Positions 15,837-24,189 of a stretch of DNA of 64,000 nt are shown here, piece by piece (position 1 is the first letter of the stretch; each line of letters starts with the position of its first letter). The translations under genes and the position numbers were made by a program. The notes under the pieces were generated by a model. That model did no database searches. It was not told where the DNA came from and worked only from the letters and a program-made list of their open reading frames with translations. The stretch comes from Actinomycetes bacterium (lineage in GTDB: Bacteria > Actinomycetota > Acidimicrobiia > Acidimicrobiales > RAAP-2). The stretch is taken from assembly GCA_021848365.1 (NCBI GenBank), contig JAJZUS010000001.1, positions 124,001 to 188,000 of the forward strand, given 5' to 3'.

Positions 15837-17020
15837 CGGCGCGCCGAGGGAAGCCCCTCGAGGAAGTCGCCGAGTCGCGCGAGCCCCTCGATCAGGTCCT
15901 CGCGTGACGAGGCGTAGGAGAGACGCACGTGCGTGTCGGCCGTCGCCGCGCCGAAGTCTCGGCCGGGCGTCAGCGAGACGAGCGCCTCCTCGAGGACCCG
16001 CTCGCAGAAGGTCCACGAGTCGAGCCCGGACCCCGAGACGTCGAAGTAGGCGTAGAAGGCCCCGTCGGGGGGCGCCGCGACGGGCAGCCCCAGGCGCTCG
16101 AGCCCCGCGAGGACGATCTCTCGCCGGGCCCGCAGCTCGAGGCGCCGCTCCTCGCACAGTTCGAGCGACTCCCTCGTGAAGGCCGCGCGGGCCGCGATCT
16201 GGGCCGGGGTCGACGCGCAGAGGAAGTAGTTCATCGCGAGACGCTCGACGGGACCCACGAGACGCTCGGGCAGGACGGCCCACCCGAGGCGCCATCCGGT
16301 CATCCCGAAGTACTTGGAGAAGCTGTTGATCACGATCGCGTCGGGGTCGACCTCGAGCACGCTGCGTGGCGGTCGTCCGTCGAGCGCCGGATCGGAGAGG
16401 TAGAGGTAGATCTCGTCGACGATCCGCCAGGCGCCCCGGTCACGGGCGAGGGAGCAGATGGCGTCGAGCTCCCCGAAGGGGAGCGACGTCCCCGTGGGAT
16501 TGGACGGCGTCGCGATCATGACCGACGTCGTGCGCTCGGTCCAGGCGTCCGCGACGAGGGCCCGGTCGAGCTGGAAGCGCGACGCGGCGCTCGTCGCGAC
16601 GGTGACGGCGCGCCCCCCGAAGGTCTCCACGAGCTGTCGGTTGCACGGGTAGGAGGGATCCGCCATCACGACCTCGTCGCCCTCGTCCGTCGTCGCGGCG
16701 AGGACGAGGAGGAGGGCCGACGAGGCACCGGAGGTGACGACGATGCGGGCCGGGTCCACCGCGACGCCGTGACGGTCGCGGTAGAAGGCGGCGATGTCGC
16801 GCCGCAGGGCGAGCGATCCGAGGGCCGGGGTGTAGGGGAGGGGTCGGCCGTCCATGGCGTCGCGCATCGCGTCGCGCACGAGGGGCGGCGCCCCGAAGTC
16901 GGGCTCGCCCACGCTGAGGGTCACGACGCGTCGTCCGGCGGCCGCGAGCTCTAGGGCCCGACGCGTGACGTCCATCGCGTAGAAGGGCTCGACCCTCTGG
17001 GCGCGTTCGGCGAGTTTCAC
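15833..17020 (-). CDS. Pyridoxal-phosphate-dependent aminotransferase, class I/II
   Basis: 395 residues, AspC/AAT fold type I. The PLP lysine is K236 in NSFSKYFGMTGWRLGW. Also visible are the substrate-side SVGEPDFGAP, the Asn in ATPSNPTGTSLP and the Asp in VDEIYLYL. GTG start at 17018-17020 with GGAGGAGG upstream. Substrate specificity cannot be read; the GWRLGW-type sequence is close to aspartate/alanine/aromatic aminotransferases of subgroup I-gamma. Monocistronic, divergent from the GAF-EAL gene. Confidence 0.88.
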   Translation of the reverse strand: MKLAERAQRVEPFYAMDVTRRALELAAAGRRVVTLSVGEPDFGAPPLVRDAMRDAMDGRPLPYTPALGSLALRRDIAAFYRDRHGVAVDPARIVVTSGASSALLLVLAATTDEGDEVVMADPSYPCNRQLVETFGGRAVTVATSAASRFQLDRALVADAWTERTTSVMIATPSNPTGTSLPFGELDAICSLARDRGAWRIVDEIYLYLSDPALDGRPPRSVLEVDPDAIVINSFSKYFGMTGWRLGWAVLPERLVGPVERLAMNYFLCASTPAQIAARAAFTRESLELCEERRLELRARREIVLAGLERLGLPVAAPPDGAFYAYFDVSGSGLDSWTFCERVLEEALVSLTPGRDFGAATADTHVRLSYASSREDLIEGLARLGDFLEGLPSARR

Positions 17021-17251
17021 GGGACCTCCTCCAGATCGATCGACCGCCGACGGGATCCCTCGGACGGGTGACCGAGCCGACCGTACACGAGGTGGCGGCG
17101 GGGGTCGACGGCGACGCGAGGGTCGGGACGAGCGACGCGACCCGACGTCGCCAGGGCGTCGCGCCCTTGGAATCTGCGGTGCGCGTCGATAGGCTGGAAA
17201 CCTCTAGTTCCCTCGACGAGGACCCCATCCCGCCGCGGAGAGAGGAGTGGA

Positions 17252-18568
17252 GTGGACGGCGAGTCCCTGGTGTCTTCGCTCCGAGGTCTCTCGGACCCGG
17301 CACGCGTGATGCGGCGGGTCGTCACGGCCGCGCTCGAGCTCCTGCCCGCGGCGACCGGCTCGACCGTCGAGCTCGAGGACGCGGGCGACATGGTCTACGC
17401 GTTCGCCGCCGGGTCGCTCGAGCCCTTCGTCGGACTCCGTCTGGCGGGCCGCGGGAGCCTCTCCGGTCTCACGGTGGAACTGGGGACCACGCTCTCCTGC
17501 GTCGACACCGAGGTCGACGATCGGGTCGATCGCGACGCCTGCCGGCGCGTGGGCGCCCGCTCGATGGTCTGCGTCCCCCTCCAGTCGGCGACCCGTCGCG
17601 TCGGCGTCCTCAAGGTGTCGGCGCCACACCCGAATGCCTTCAGCGACGACGACGTCGCGACGCTCGCCGACCTCTCGTCCTTCATCACGACCGCCATCTC
17701 GGCGGCCGGCGACATCGGGGACTCGGCCACCGCGGTCCTCGCCACCTCGCGGCGCCGCGACGGACGGTCGTCCGGCGCGGCGGTGTCGGGCTTCATGGCG
17801 CACGTCCTCAGCTCGCCGGGTACCCGCGACGACGCCGCGGTCCGCCGCGTCCGTGACGTCATCGAGACCGGTCAGCTGCTGATCGTTCACCAGCCGATCT
17901 TCGACGTACGCACCGGTCGGCCGGTGGCGAGCGAGGCCCTGAGCCGGATCATCGCCGAGCCGGCGCGGCCGCCCGACCAGTGGTTCGCCGAGGCGTGGCG
18001 GGTCGGCCTCGGGGCCGAACTCGAGAGCCTGGCCGCCCGGCTCGCGCTCGAGGACCTGCCCCACCTCCCGCCCGACTGTCGCCTGGCGATCAACTGCAGT
18101 CCCTCGTTCCTCGAGCACCCGCTCGCGGGAGAGCTCGCTACCTGGCCCTCCCTCGATCGGATCGTCCTCGAGATCACCGAGCACGTCGACGCCGAGGACT
18201 TCGCTCGGACCCGTGACTTCCTCCAGCCCCTGCGCGAACGAGGGCTGCGCATCGCGATGGACGACGCCGGCAACGGCTACTCGAGCCTGCGGCGGATGAT
18301 CGACCTCGCTCCGGACGTGATCAAGCTCGACGTCGCCCTCGTTCGGGGCATCGACGTCGATCCGGTTCGCCGGAGCCTCGCGCGCGCGATCGTGGACTTC
18401 GCCCACGACGTCGGAGCCGACGTCGTGGCGGAGGGGGTCGAGGTGGACGCCGAGCTCGAGACCCTGGTGGGACTAGGTATTTGCACGATCCAGGGATTCC
18501 TCCTCGCCCGACCCGGCCCCGTCGAGCACGTCGTGCCGATGGGCGCCCCCGTCCGTCCCCCATCCTGA
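17252..18568 (+). CDS. GAF-EAL c-di-GMP phosphodiesterase
   Basis: 438 residues. A GAF-like sensory domain occupies about 15-155 and an EAL domain about 200-430. The EAL residues needed for catalysis are all visible: SEALSRI (E228), AINCSPSFLE, EITEHV, MDDAGNGYSSLRRM, IKLDVALVRG, VVAEGVEV and the C-terminal QGFLLARP. No GGDEF domain or membrane segment is present, so it is a soluble, signal-controlled phosphodiesterase that would lower cyclic di-GMP. GTG start after GAGAGGAG; a TAGGCT -10 at 17190-17195 would give a leader of about 50 nt. Confidence 0.85.
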   Translation: MDGESLVSSLRGLSDPARVMRRVVTAALELLPAATGSTVELEDAGDMVYAFAAGSLEPFVGLRLAGRGSLSGLTVELGTTLSCVDTEVDDRVDRDACRRVGARSMVCVPLQSATRRVGVLKVSAPHPNAFSDDDVATLADLSSFITTAISAAGDIGDSATAVLATSRRRDGRSSGAAVSGFMAHVLSSPGTRDDAAVRRVRDVIETGQLLIVHQPIFDVRTGRPVASEALSRIIAEPARPPDQWFAEAWRVGLGAELESLAARLALEDLPHLPPDCRLAINCSPSFLEHPLAGELATWPSLDRIVLEITEHVDAEDFARTRDFLQPLRERGLRIAMDDAGNGYSSLRRMIDLAPDVIKLDVALVRGIDVDPVRRSLARAIVDFAHDVGADVVAEGVEVDAELETLVGLGICTIQGFLLARPGPVEHVVPMGAPVRPPS

Positions 18569-18604
18569 CGGCGACGACCGCGACGGGTCCCGAGCCTATT
18601 TCTG

Positions 18605-18632
18605 ATACCTGAGTCATATGTCGGTATAAGTT
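18605..18632 (+). promoter_or_regulatory. Promoter region of acetoacetyl-CoA synthetase gene
   Basis: An unusually AT-rich patch carries a TAAGTT hexamer (18627-18632) 6 nt before the GTG start. It overlaps an inverted repeat ATACC-N13-GGTAT (18605-18609 and 18623-18627) that could be an operator, for example for the nearby TetR. Confidence 0.45.
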
Positions 18633-18638
18633 GGAGCG

Positions 18639-20594
18639 GTGAGCAGTCCCCTCGGCCCCGAACCCCTGTGGTCGCCCCCCGCCGACCGCCGTCGCCGATC
18701 CCGCCTCGACGCGCTACGGCGTCGTCGCGGGGTCGCCAACTACGACGAGCTCTGGCGTTGGTCGGTCGACCCCGCGACGTCGGGCGAGTTCTGGCTCGAC
18801 GTCGCCGAGGAGTTCGGCGTCCCCGTCGTCGCCCCCGACCGCCCGGCGTGGCGGACCGACCCGAACCGGGTCCCGGGCGTCGAGTGGTTCCCGGGGGCGA
18901 CCCTCAACTACGCGGACGTCGCCCTGCGCGGCCGAGCGGACGACGACCGGGCCGCTCTCGTCGCCCACGACGACGCCCGGGGCCGGACCGAGCTGAGCGG
19001 AGCCCAGTTGGTCGCGCTCGTGGGACGCCTGCAGCACGGCCTGCGAGAGCGGGGCGTGACGGTCGGCGACGTCGTCGCCGGGTACCTCCCGAACGTCCCC
19101 GAGACGGTGGCCCTCATGCTCGCGACCGTCTCGCTCGGCGCCACCTGGACCTGCTGCGCCCCCGAGACCGGTGCCGACGGCGTCCTCGACCGCCTCGTCC
19201 AGACCGCACCCCGCGTCCTCGTCACCGTCGACGGCTACCGCTACGGCGAGCGCCTCCGCGACCTGCGCGAGGACGCCGACCGGGTGCGCGCCGGTCTCCC
19301 CACGGTGCGTCACGCGGTGCGCCTCCCGCTCGTCGGACTGCCCGCCGACCCCGCGTGGGAGCCGTGGTCCGACCTCGCCGCCGCCGGCGGACCGCCCGAG
19401 TTCACGCCAGTCCCCTTCGACCACCCCCTCTACGTCCTCTACTCCTCGGGCACGACCGGTCGACCCAAGGCCATCGTCCACGGCCACGGCGGGATCGTCC
19501 TCGAGCACGTGAAGGCCCTCGGGTACCACTTCGACCTCGGACGCGACGACACCTTCTTCTGGTACACGACGACCGGGTGGATGATGTGGAACTTCTGCGT
19601 CTCCGGGCTCCTCCTCGGCGCGACGGTCGCCCTCTTCGACGGTCACCCCGCGGCCCCCGAGCCCGACCGGCTCTGGGCCTTCATGGCCCGCGAGGACGTC
19701 ACGGTGGGGGGCGTGGGCGCCGCCTACCTCGTCGCCTCGGCGAAGGCCGGGGTGCGGCCCGGACGGTCCCACGACCTCTCCCGACTCCTCACCCTCGGCT
19801 CGACCGGGTCCCCGCTCCCGGCCGACACCGCGGCCTGGGTCTACCACGAGGTGGCGAGCGACCTCCTCCTCGCCTCCTTCAGCGGCGGCACCGACGTCTG
19901 CTCGGGCTTCGTCGGGGGCAGCCCACTGCACGACGTCGTCGCCGGCGAGATCAGCTGCCGGTGCCTGGGAGCGGACGTCGAGGTGGTCGACGACGACGGA
20001 CGCCCGGTGGTCGACGTCGAGGGCGAGCTGACGCTGGCCCACCCCCTGCCATCCATGCCGGTGCGGTTCCTCGGCGACCCCGACGGGGCGCGCTACCGCG
20101 CCGCCTACTTCGAGCGGTTCCCCGGGCGCTGGGCCCACGGTGACCGGGCGACCGTCACCGCACGCGGGACGGTCGTGATCACCGGCCGGTCCGACGGGAC
20201 CCTCAACCGGGGCGGCGTCCGCATGGGCACCGCCGAGTTCTACGCCGTGGTCGAGGCCCTCGACGAGGTCGAGGACTCCCTCGTCGTCCACCTCGAGGAC
20301 CCCGAGGGGGGACCCGGCGAGCTCTGGCTCTTCGTCGTCGTCCGCGAGGGTGGCGACCCCGCGACCCTCGAGGCGACCGTGCGCGAGGCGCTGCGCCGAC
20401 GGCTCTCGCCCCGGCACGTCCCCGACCGGGTGATCTTCGTGCCGTCGGTCCCCCGGACGCTCTCGGGCAAGAAGATGGAGGTCCCCGTCAAGCGCCTCCT
20501 GGCCGGCGCGGACCCCGCGACCGTCGTGACCATCTCGTCGATGGCGAACCCCGAGAGCCTCGCGCCGATCCTCGCGCTCGCGGCGGCGCGCTAG
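18639..20594 (+). CDS. Acetoacetyl-CoA synthetase
   Basis: 651 residues, the usual length of acetoacetate-CoA ligase. An ACAS-type N-terminus (YDELWRWSVDPATSGEFW) is followed by the AMP-binding core: YSSGTTGRPKAIVHGHGG, DTFFWYTTTGWMMWNF, SFSGGTDVCSGFVGG. The C-terminal catalytic lysine lies in RTLSGKKMEVPVKRL. It activates acetoacetate (ATP to AMP) for entry into central metabolism. The 3-hydroxybutyrate dehydrogenase gene 8 kb downstream would supply acetoacetate. Its stop overlaps by 4 bp the convergent acyl-CoA synthetase gene. AcsA-like substrates such as propionate are less likely given length and motifs. Confidence 0.85.
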   Translation: MSSPLGPEPLWSPPADRRRRSRLDALRRRRGVANYDELWRWSVDPATSGEFWLDVAEEFGVPVVAPDRPAWRTDPNRVPGVEWFPGATLNYADVALRGRADDDRAALVAHDDARGRTELSGAQLVALVGRLQHGLRERGVTVGDVVAGYLPNVPETVALMLATVSLGATWTCCAPETGADGVLDRLVQTAPRVLVTVDGYRYGERLRDLREDADRVRAGLPTVRHAVRLPLVGLPADPAWEPWSDLAAAGGPPEFTPVPFDHPLYVLYSSGTTGRPKAIVHGHGGIVLEHVKALGYHFDLGRDDTFFWYTTTGWMMWNFCVSGLLLGATVALFDGHPAAPEPDRLWAFMAREDVTVGGVGAAYLVASAKAGVRPGRSHDLSRLLTLGSTGSPLPADTAAWVYHEVASDLLLASFSGGTDVCSGFVGGSPLHDVVAGEISCRCLGADVEVVDDDGRPVVDVEGELTLAHPLPSMPVRFLGDPDGARYRAAYFERFPGRWAHGDRATVTARGTVVITGRSDGTLNRGGVRMGTAEFYAVVEALDEVEDSLVVHLEDPEGGPGELWLFVVVREGGDPATLEATVREALRRRLSPRHVPDRVIFVPSVPRTLSGKKMEVPVKRLLAGADPATVVTISSMANPESLAPILALAAAR

Positions 20595-22099
20595 CGGGTC
20601 TCCCCGCGCGCGCGACTCGCCAGGGCCGCCCGGTCGAGCTTGCCCACCGCCGTGCGCGGGAGGGACTCCACCACGCGGAACTCTCGCGGCGCCTTGTAGG
20701 CCGCGAGCTCGCGACGGAGGTGGGCGCGCAGCTCGTCGACTCCCGCGCTGGCCCCCGGGGCCAGCACCAGGTAGGCGACGCCCACCTCGCCCCACCGGTC
20801 GTCGGGGACGGGGACGACCGCCGCGTCGAGGACCCCGGGGTAGGCGTCGAGGACCCGCTCGACCTCGGCGGGGTAGACGTTCTCCCCGCCGGAGACGTAC
20901 ATCTCCTTGATGCGTCCCACGACCCGGTAGAAGCCCGCCGCGTCCCGGGACGCGACGTCGCCGGTGCGGAGCCACTCGCCGGTGAAGGCCGCCCGGGTCG
21001 ACTCGGGGTCGTGCAGGTAGCCACGAAAGACGTTGGGCCCGCGCACGCAGAGCTCGCCCTCGCCCGGCCCGTCGACGAAGGAGTCGGACGTCGGATCGTA
21101 GAGGGCCACCTCGACGAAGGGGTAGGGACGCCCGACGCTGCCCGCGTGGTCGGCCATCTCCTCGGGCCGCAGGCAGCACACGTTGGGCGCCGCCTCGGTC
21201 AGTCCGTACCCCTGGACGACCCGCACCCCGCGTTCGACCCACCGGGCGGCGAGGTGCTCGGGCATCACGGCCCCGCCGACGACGACCTCGCGGAGCCGGC
21301 CGAGATCGGTCGACGCGAACCGGGGTGACTGGGCGAGCAGGAGGTACGTCGTCGGCACGCCCATCATCGAGCGCACGCGTCCCTGGTCGATGATCTCGAG
21401 GGCCCGCTCGGCGTCGAAGTCGGCCTCCAGCACGACCCGCGCGCCGCGACGCCACGCGAGCAGGGGCTGCACGTTCCATCCCCCGACGTGGAACTGGGGG
21501 AGGACCTGGAGGACGCCGTCGTCGGGACCGATCGGCACCACGGCGGCGAGGCTCTCGTTCGTCCAGTGGCAGTTGGCGTGACTCAGCGCCACGGCCTTCG
21601 GGACGCCGGTCGATCCCGAGGTCGCGATCACGAGGACCGGGTCGTCGGGATCGGGCGTGTCCGTGACCCGCGTCGGCCCGCCCGTGAGGAGGTCGTCGGG
21701 GCCGACGACGTCCCTGACGGCCGCGCGCACGACGTCGTCCCGTCGCGACGACCACCGCGGGGACACGACGAGCAGGCGGGCCCGGACGAGCTCCAGCTGG
21801 ACGCGGATCTCCGCGGGCGCGAGACGCCAGTTGAGGGGGAAGAGCGCGGCGCCGAGTCGCGCGCAGGCGAAGAGCAACGCGACCGGCGCGGGGTGGTTCT
21901 CGCTGAGGCTCGCGACCACGTCGCCCCGGCGCACTCCCCGGGCGTAGAGGCCGCGCGCCATCGACGCGGCGGTCGCGTCGAGCTCACGGTAGGTGATCCG
22001 CTCGTCCCCGTACTCGATGGCGACCGCGTCCGGGCGGTCGCGCACCGTCGCGTCGAGCCACGTCCCCACGAGGACGTCCGGTCCCGCGGTGACCGTCAC
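20591..22099 (-). CDS. Acyl-CoA synthetase (FadD-like, class I adenylate-forming)
   Basis: 502 residues. P-loop-like VIATSGSTGVPKAVALSHAN, then GYGLTEAAPNVCC (A5), RTGDVASRDAAGFYRVVGR (A7-A8) and the catalytic lysine in RTAVGKLDRAAL near the C-terminus. It converts a carboxylic acid to its CoA thioester; chain length is not deducible. It lies 10 bp downstream of the TetR gene, and hydrolase, TetR and synthetase read leftwards together. A role in activating an acid released by the hydrolase is a reasonable inference. Confidence 0.87.
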   Translation of the reverse strand: MTVTAGPDVLVGTWLDATVRDRPDAVAIEYGDERITYRELDATAASMARGLYARGVRRGDVVASLSENHPAPVALLFACARLGAALFPLNWRLAPAEIRVQLELVRARLLVVSPRWSSRRDDVVRAAVRDVVGPDDLLTGGPTRVTDTPDPDDPVLVIATSGSTGVPKAVALSHANCHWTNESLAAVVPIGPDDGVLQVLPQFHVGGWNVQPLLAWRRGARVVLEADFDAERALEIIDQGRVRSMMGVPTTYLLLAQSPRFASTDLGRLREVVVGGAVMPEHLAARWVERGVRVVQGYGLTEAAPNVCCLRPEEMADHAGSVGRPYPFVEVALYDPTSDSFVDGPGEGELCVRGPNVFRGYLHDPESTRAAFTGEWLRTGDVASRDAAGFYRVVGRIKEMYVSGGENVYPAEVERVLDAYPGVLDAAVVPVPDDRWGEVGVAYLVLAPGASAGVDELRAHLRRELAAYKAPREFRVVESLPRTAVGKLDRAALASRARGETR

Positions 22100-22109
22100 G
22101 CTCGCCCCT

Positions 22110-22829
22110 CTACTTCACCCCGTCGGCCGGCGGCGTCCCCACGCCCAACAGGCGCGCGAGGATCGCCACCATCTCCTCGAAGACGGCGGGGGGCACCTCG
22201 GTCGCCTCGTCCCAGAGGATCCACCGCATCCCGACGGCCTCGCCCACCGCGATGAGTGACCACGCGAGCACCGCGGGGTCCCCCTCGGCGATCTCGCCGC
22301 GGGCCATCGCGTCGCGCAGCGGCGGGATGTAGTGGGCGATGATGCTCTCGTAGTGCTGGCGCATCGCCCGGGGCGAGACGAACTCGGCCTGGCGAATCAC
22401 GCGGTAGAGGGCCGGGTGCTCCGCGGTGAAGCGGAAGAAGCCGGCGAAGCCGAGCCGCTCCGCCTCGAGGCGGGTCGTCGCCCCGGCGGCGGCCTCCGAC
22501 ATGGCGTGGCGGACCCGACGGTTGAGGTCGGCGACGACCTCCTCGAAGACGGCGAGCTTGCTCGCGAAGTAGAGGTAGAAGGTCCCCTGGGCGACGCCGG
22601 CGACCTCGGTGATCTTCGCGACCGAGGCGTCGTGGTACCCGTACTCGCCGAAGACCTGCTCGGCCGCCTCCAGCAGGTGGCGCTTGGTGCGCTCGCCCTT
22701 GTGACGGGCGCGAGAACGCGGCGCCGGGACCGCCGAGTCGGGCGGCCCCGCGGCGCCGCCGAGGTCCGCGGCGGTGCGGGAGGCGTCCGGTCCGGTCACG
22801 TCGCCCACGATAGAGGCCCGCTCCGGCAC
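22110..22829 (-). CDS. TetR/AcrR-family transcriptional regulator
   Basis: Up to 239 residues. The N-terminal HTH reads RTKRHLLEAAEQVFGEYGYH, ASVAKITEVAGVAQGTFYLYF, SKLAVFEEVV, a classic TetR_N domain preceded by a flexible Ala/Pro-rich leader of about 40 residues. The C-terminal half is a helical ligand domain. The start could equally be the GTG codons at 22808 or 22799. It sits between genes for acyl-CoA synthetase and serine hydrolase and next to the LIV operon, so it is the likely local repressor, responding to an acyl-CoA or acid. Confidence 0.88.
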   Translation of the reverse strand: MPERASIVGDVTGPDASRTAADLGGAAGPPDSAVPAPRSRARHKGERTKRHLLEAAEQVFGEYGYHDASVAKITEVAGVAQGTFYLYFASKLAVFEEVVADLNRRVRHAMSEAAAGATTRLEAERLGFAGFFRFTAEHPALYRVIRQAEFVSPRAMRQHYESIIAHYIPPLRDAMARGEIAEGDPAVLAWSLIAVGEAVGMRWILWDEATEVPPAVFEEMVAILARLLGVGTPPADGVK

Positions 22830-22838
22830 CGGCCCGGG

Positions 22839-24065
22839 CTACGCGAGCAGCGCGGCGTAGACGAGCTGCTGGAGGTCGCGACGCAGCGGGTAGGTCCAGC
22901 TCGGCAGGAGCTGGGTGTAGAGGCCGACGCTGAGCCCGGCCTCCCGGTCGACCCAGAAGTACGTCGAGGCCGCCCCGCCCCAGGCGAGCGTGCCCGGCGA
23001 GACCAGACTGCGGTTGCGCACCCCGTCGAGGACGACCGAGAACCCGAGGCCGAACCCGACGCCCTCCTGGCCGATCTCGCTGAAGGAGTCTCGCGCGAAG
23101 CTCGCGAGGTCGCGGTCGTCCGGCAGGTGGTTGCGGGCCATGAGCTCGAAGGTGCGGGGGGCGACGATTCGCACGCCGTCGACCTCGCCACCACCGAGGA
23201 GCATCGACATGAAGCGCTGGTAGTCCCCGGCCGTGGAGAGGAGGCCGCCCCCACCCGAGAGGAGTCGGGTCGGACGGGTCGCCTGGGCGGCGATCTCCTC
23301 GTGGCGTACGGCCCGCCCGTCGTGGACGTAGAGCATGGCGAGGCGCTCGCGCTGGTCCTCCCGGGTCCACCACGTCGTGTCCGCCATGCCGAGGGGGCGC
23401 AGGATGCGCCGGGCGACGAAGGCGTCGAGGGACTCGCCGCTCCAGATCTCGACGAGCCGGCCCACCACGTCGGTCGCGACCGAGTAGTTCCACGCGGTGC
23501 CCGGCGTGAAGAGCAAGGGCAGGGTGCACCAGTCCCGGACGCCCGCCGCGAGGTCCTTCTCCTCGGGCCAGAACATGTCGTAGCCGCGCTCGCGGTACAT
23601 GGCGTCGACCGGGGTGCGCTGCTGGAAGCCGTAGGTGAGTCCGCTGGTGTGCGTGAGGAGGTGGTGGACGCGAACGGGCTCCGGGGAGGGCACCGTCGCC
23701 GGGTCGCTCGCGGGGCCGGCGACGTAGACGCGGGGCTCGGCGAGATCCTCGATCCACTGACCGACGTCGTCGTTCAGGTCGAAGGCTCCCTCCTCGTAGA
23801 GGATCATCGCGGCGATCGAGGTGAGGGGCTTGGTCATCGAGTAGAGGCGCCACACCGTGTCGTCGGCGACGGGCGTGCCCTCCTCGCGGTCGGCGTGCCC
23901 GCCGCGGCCGACCCACGCGAGCCGCCCGCCCCGGGCCACCGTCACCATCCATCCCGCCAGCCGATCGGCCGCCACGTACTCGTCGAGGTAGCGCACCACG
24001 CGCGCAAGGGCGCGCGGGTCGATGTCGACGTCCTCGGGTGCGACCTCGATCTTCAGCTGACCCAC
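22839..24065 (-). CDS. Serine hydrolase of the class C beta-lactamase/EstB family
   Basis: 408 residues. Nucleophile motif SMTK (SxxK) in WRLYSMTKPLTSIAAMILYE, the second motif tyrosine in WNYSVATDVVG and a HTSG motif; C-terminal GGAASTYFW. Such enzymes act as cytoplasmic esterases or D-alanyl hydrolases. No secretion signal is present. GTG at 24063-24065 has GGGAGG 6 nt upstream, so the longer start at 24125 (which would begin inside the divergent promoter) is rejected. Its neighbours suggest it may cleave an ester or oligoester feeding the acyl-CoA synthetase. Confidence 0.85.
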   Translation of the reverse strand: MGQLKIEVAPEDVDIDPRALARVVRYLDEYVAADRLAGWMVTVARGGRLAWVGRGGHADREEGTPVADDTVWRLYSMTKPLTSIAAMILYEEGAFDLNDDVGQWIEDLAEPRVYVAGPASDPATVPSPEPVRVHHLLTHTSGLTYGFQQRTPVDAMYRERGYDMFWPEEKDLAAGVRDWCTLPLLFTPGTAWNYSVATDVVGRLVEIWSGESLDAFVARRILRPLGMADTTWWTREDQRERLAMLYVHDGRAVRHEEIAAQATRPTRLLSGGGGLLSTAGDYQRFMSMLLGGGEVDGVRIVAPRTFELMARNHLPDDRDLASFARDSFSEIGQEGVGFGLGFSVVLDGVRNRSLVSPGTLAWGGAASTYFWVDREAGLSVGLYTQLLPSWTYPLRRDLQQLVYAALLA

Positions 24066-24093
24066 GGGCGACCTCCCTTCCCCGGCGCAGCGT

Positions 24094-24147
24094 ACATCAA
24101 AAGTGATGTCTGATTCACTTGACATTTTTAGGTGGACCTGCTGTACT
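24094..24147 (+). promoter_or_regulatory. Promoter and palindromic operator of second LIV operon
   Basis: TTGACA (24119-24124), a 17-nt spacer and TGTACT (24142-24147) make a good sigma-A-type promoter for the binding-protein gene at 24190. The -35 overlaps a perfect AAGTGA-N8-TCACTT repeat (24101-24120); a second repeat ACATCA-N4-TGATGT lies at 24094-24109. The 20-bp palindrome is of a size typical for TetR operators and lies between divergent hydrolase and transporter genes. Confidence 0.6.
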
Positions 24148-24189
24148 GCCCCCTAGGCCGTTCCGGCCATCGGAAGTTGGGGAGGATCC

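Noticed and set aside
18714-21755. 1013-codon minus-strand open frame
   Set aside because: Low-complexity Arg/Gly-rich translation opposite the acetoacetyl-CoA and acyl-CoA synthetase genes; no motif. Shadow frame.
22096-23952. 618-codon minus-strand frame covering TetR and hydrolase
   Set aside because: Out of frame with both; the TetR HTH and the SxxK motif are in the other frame.
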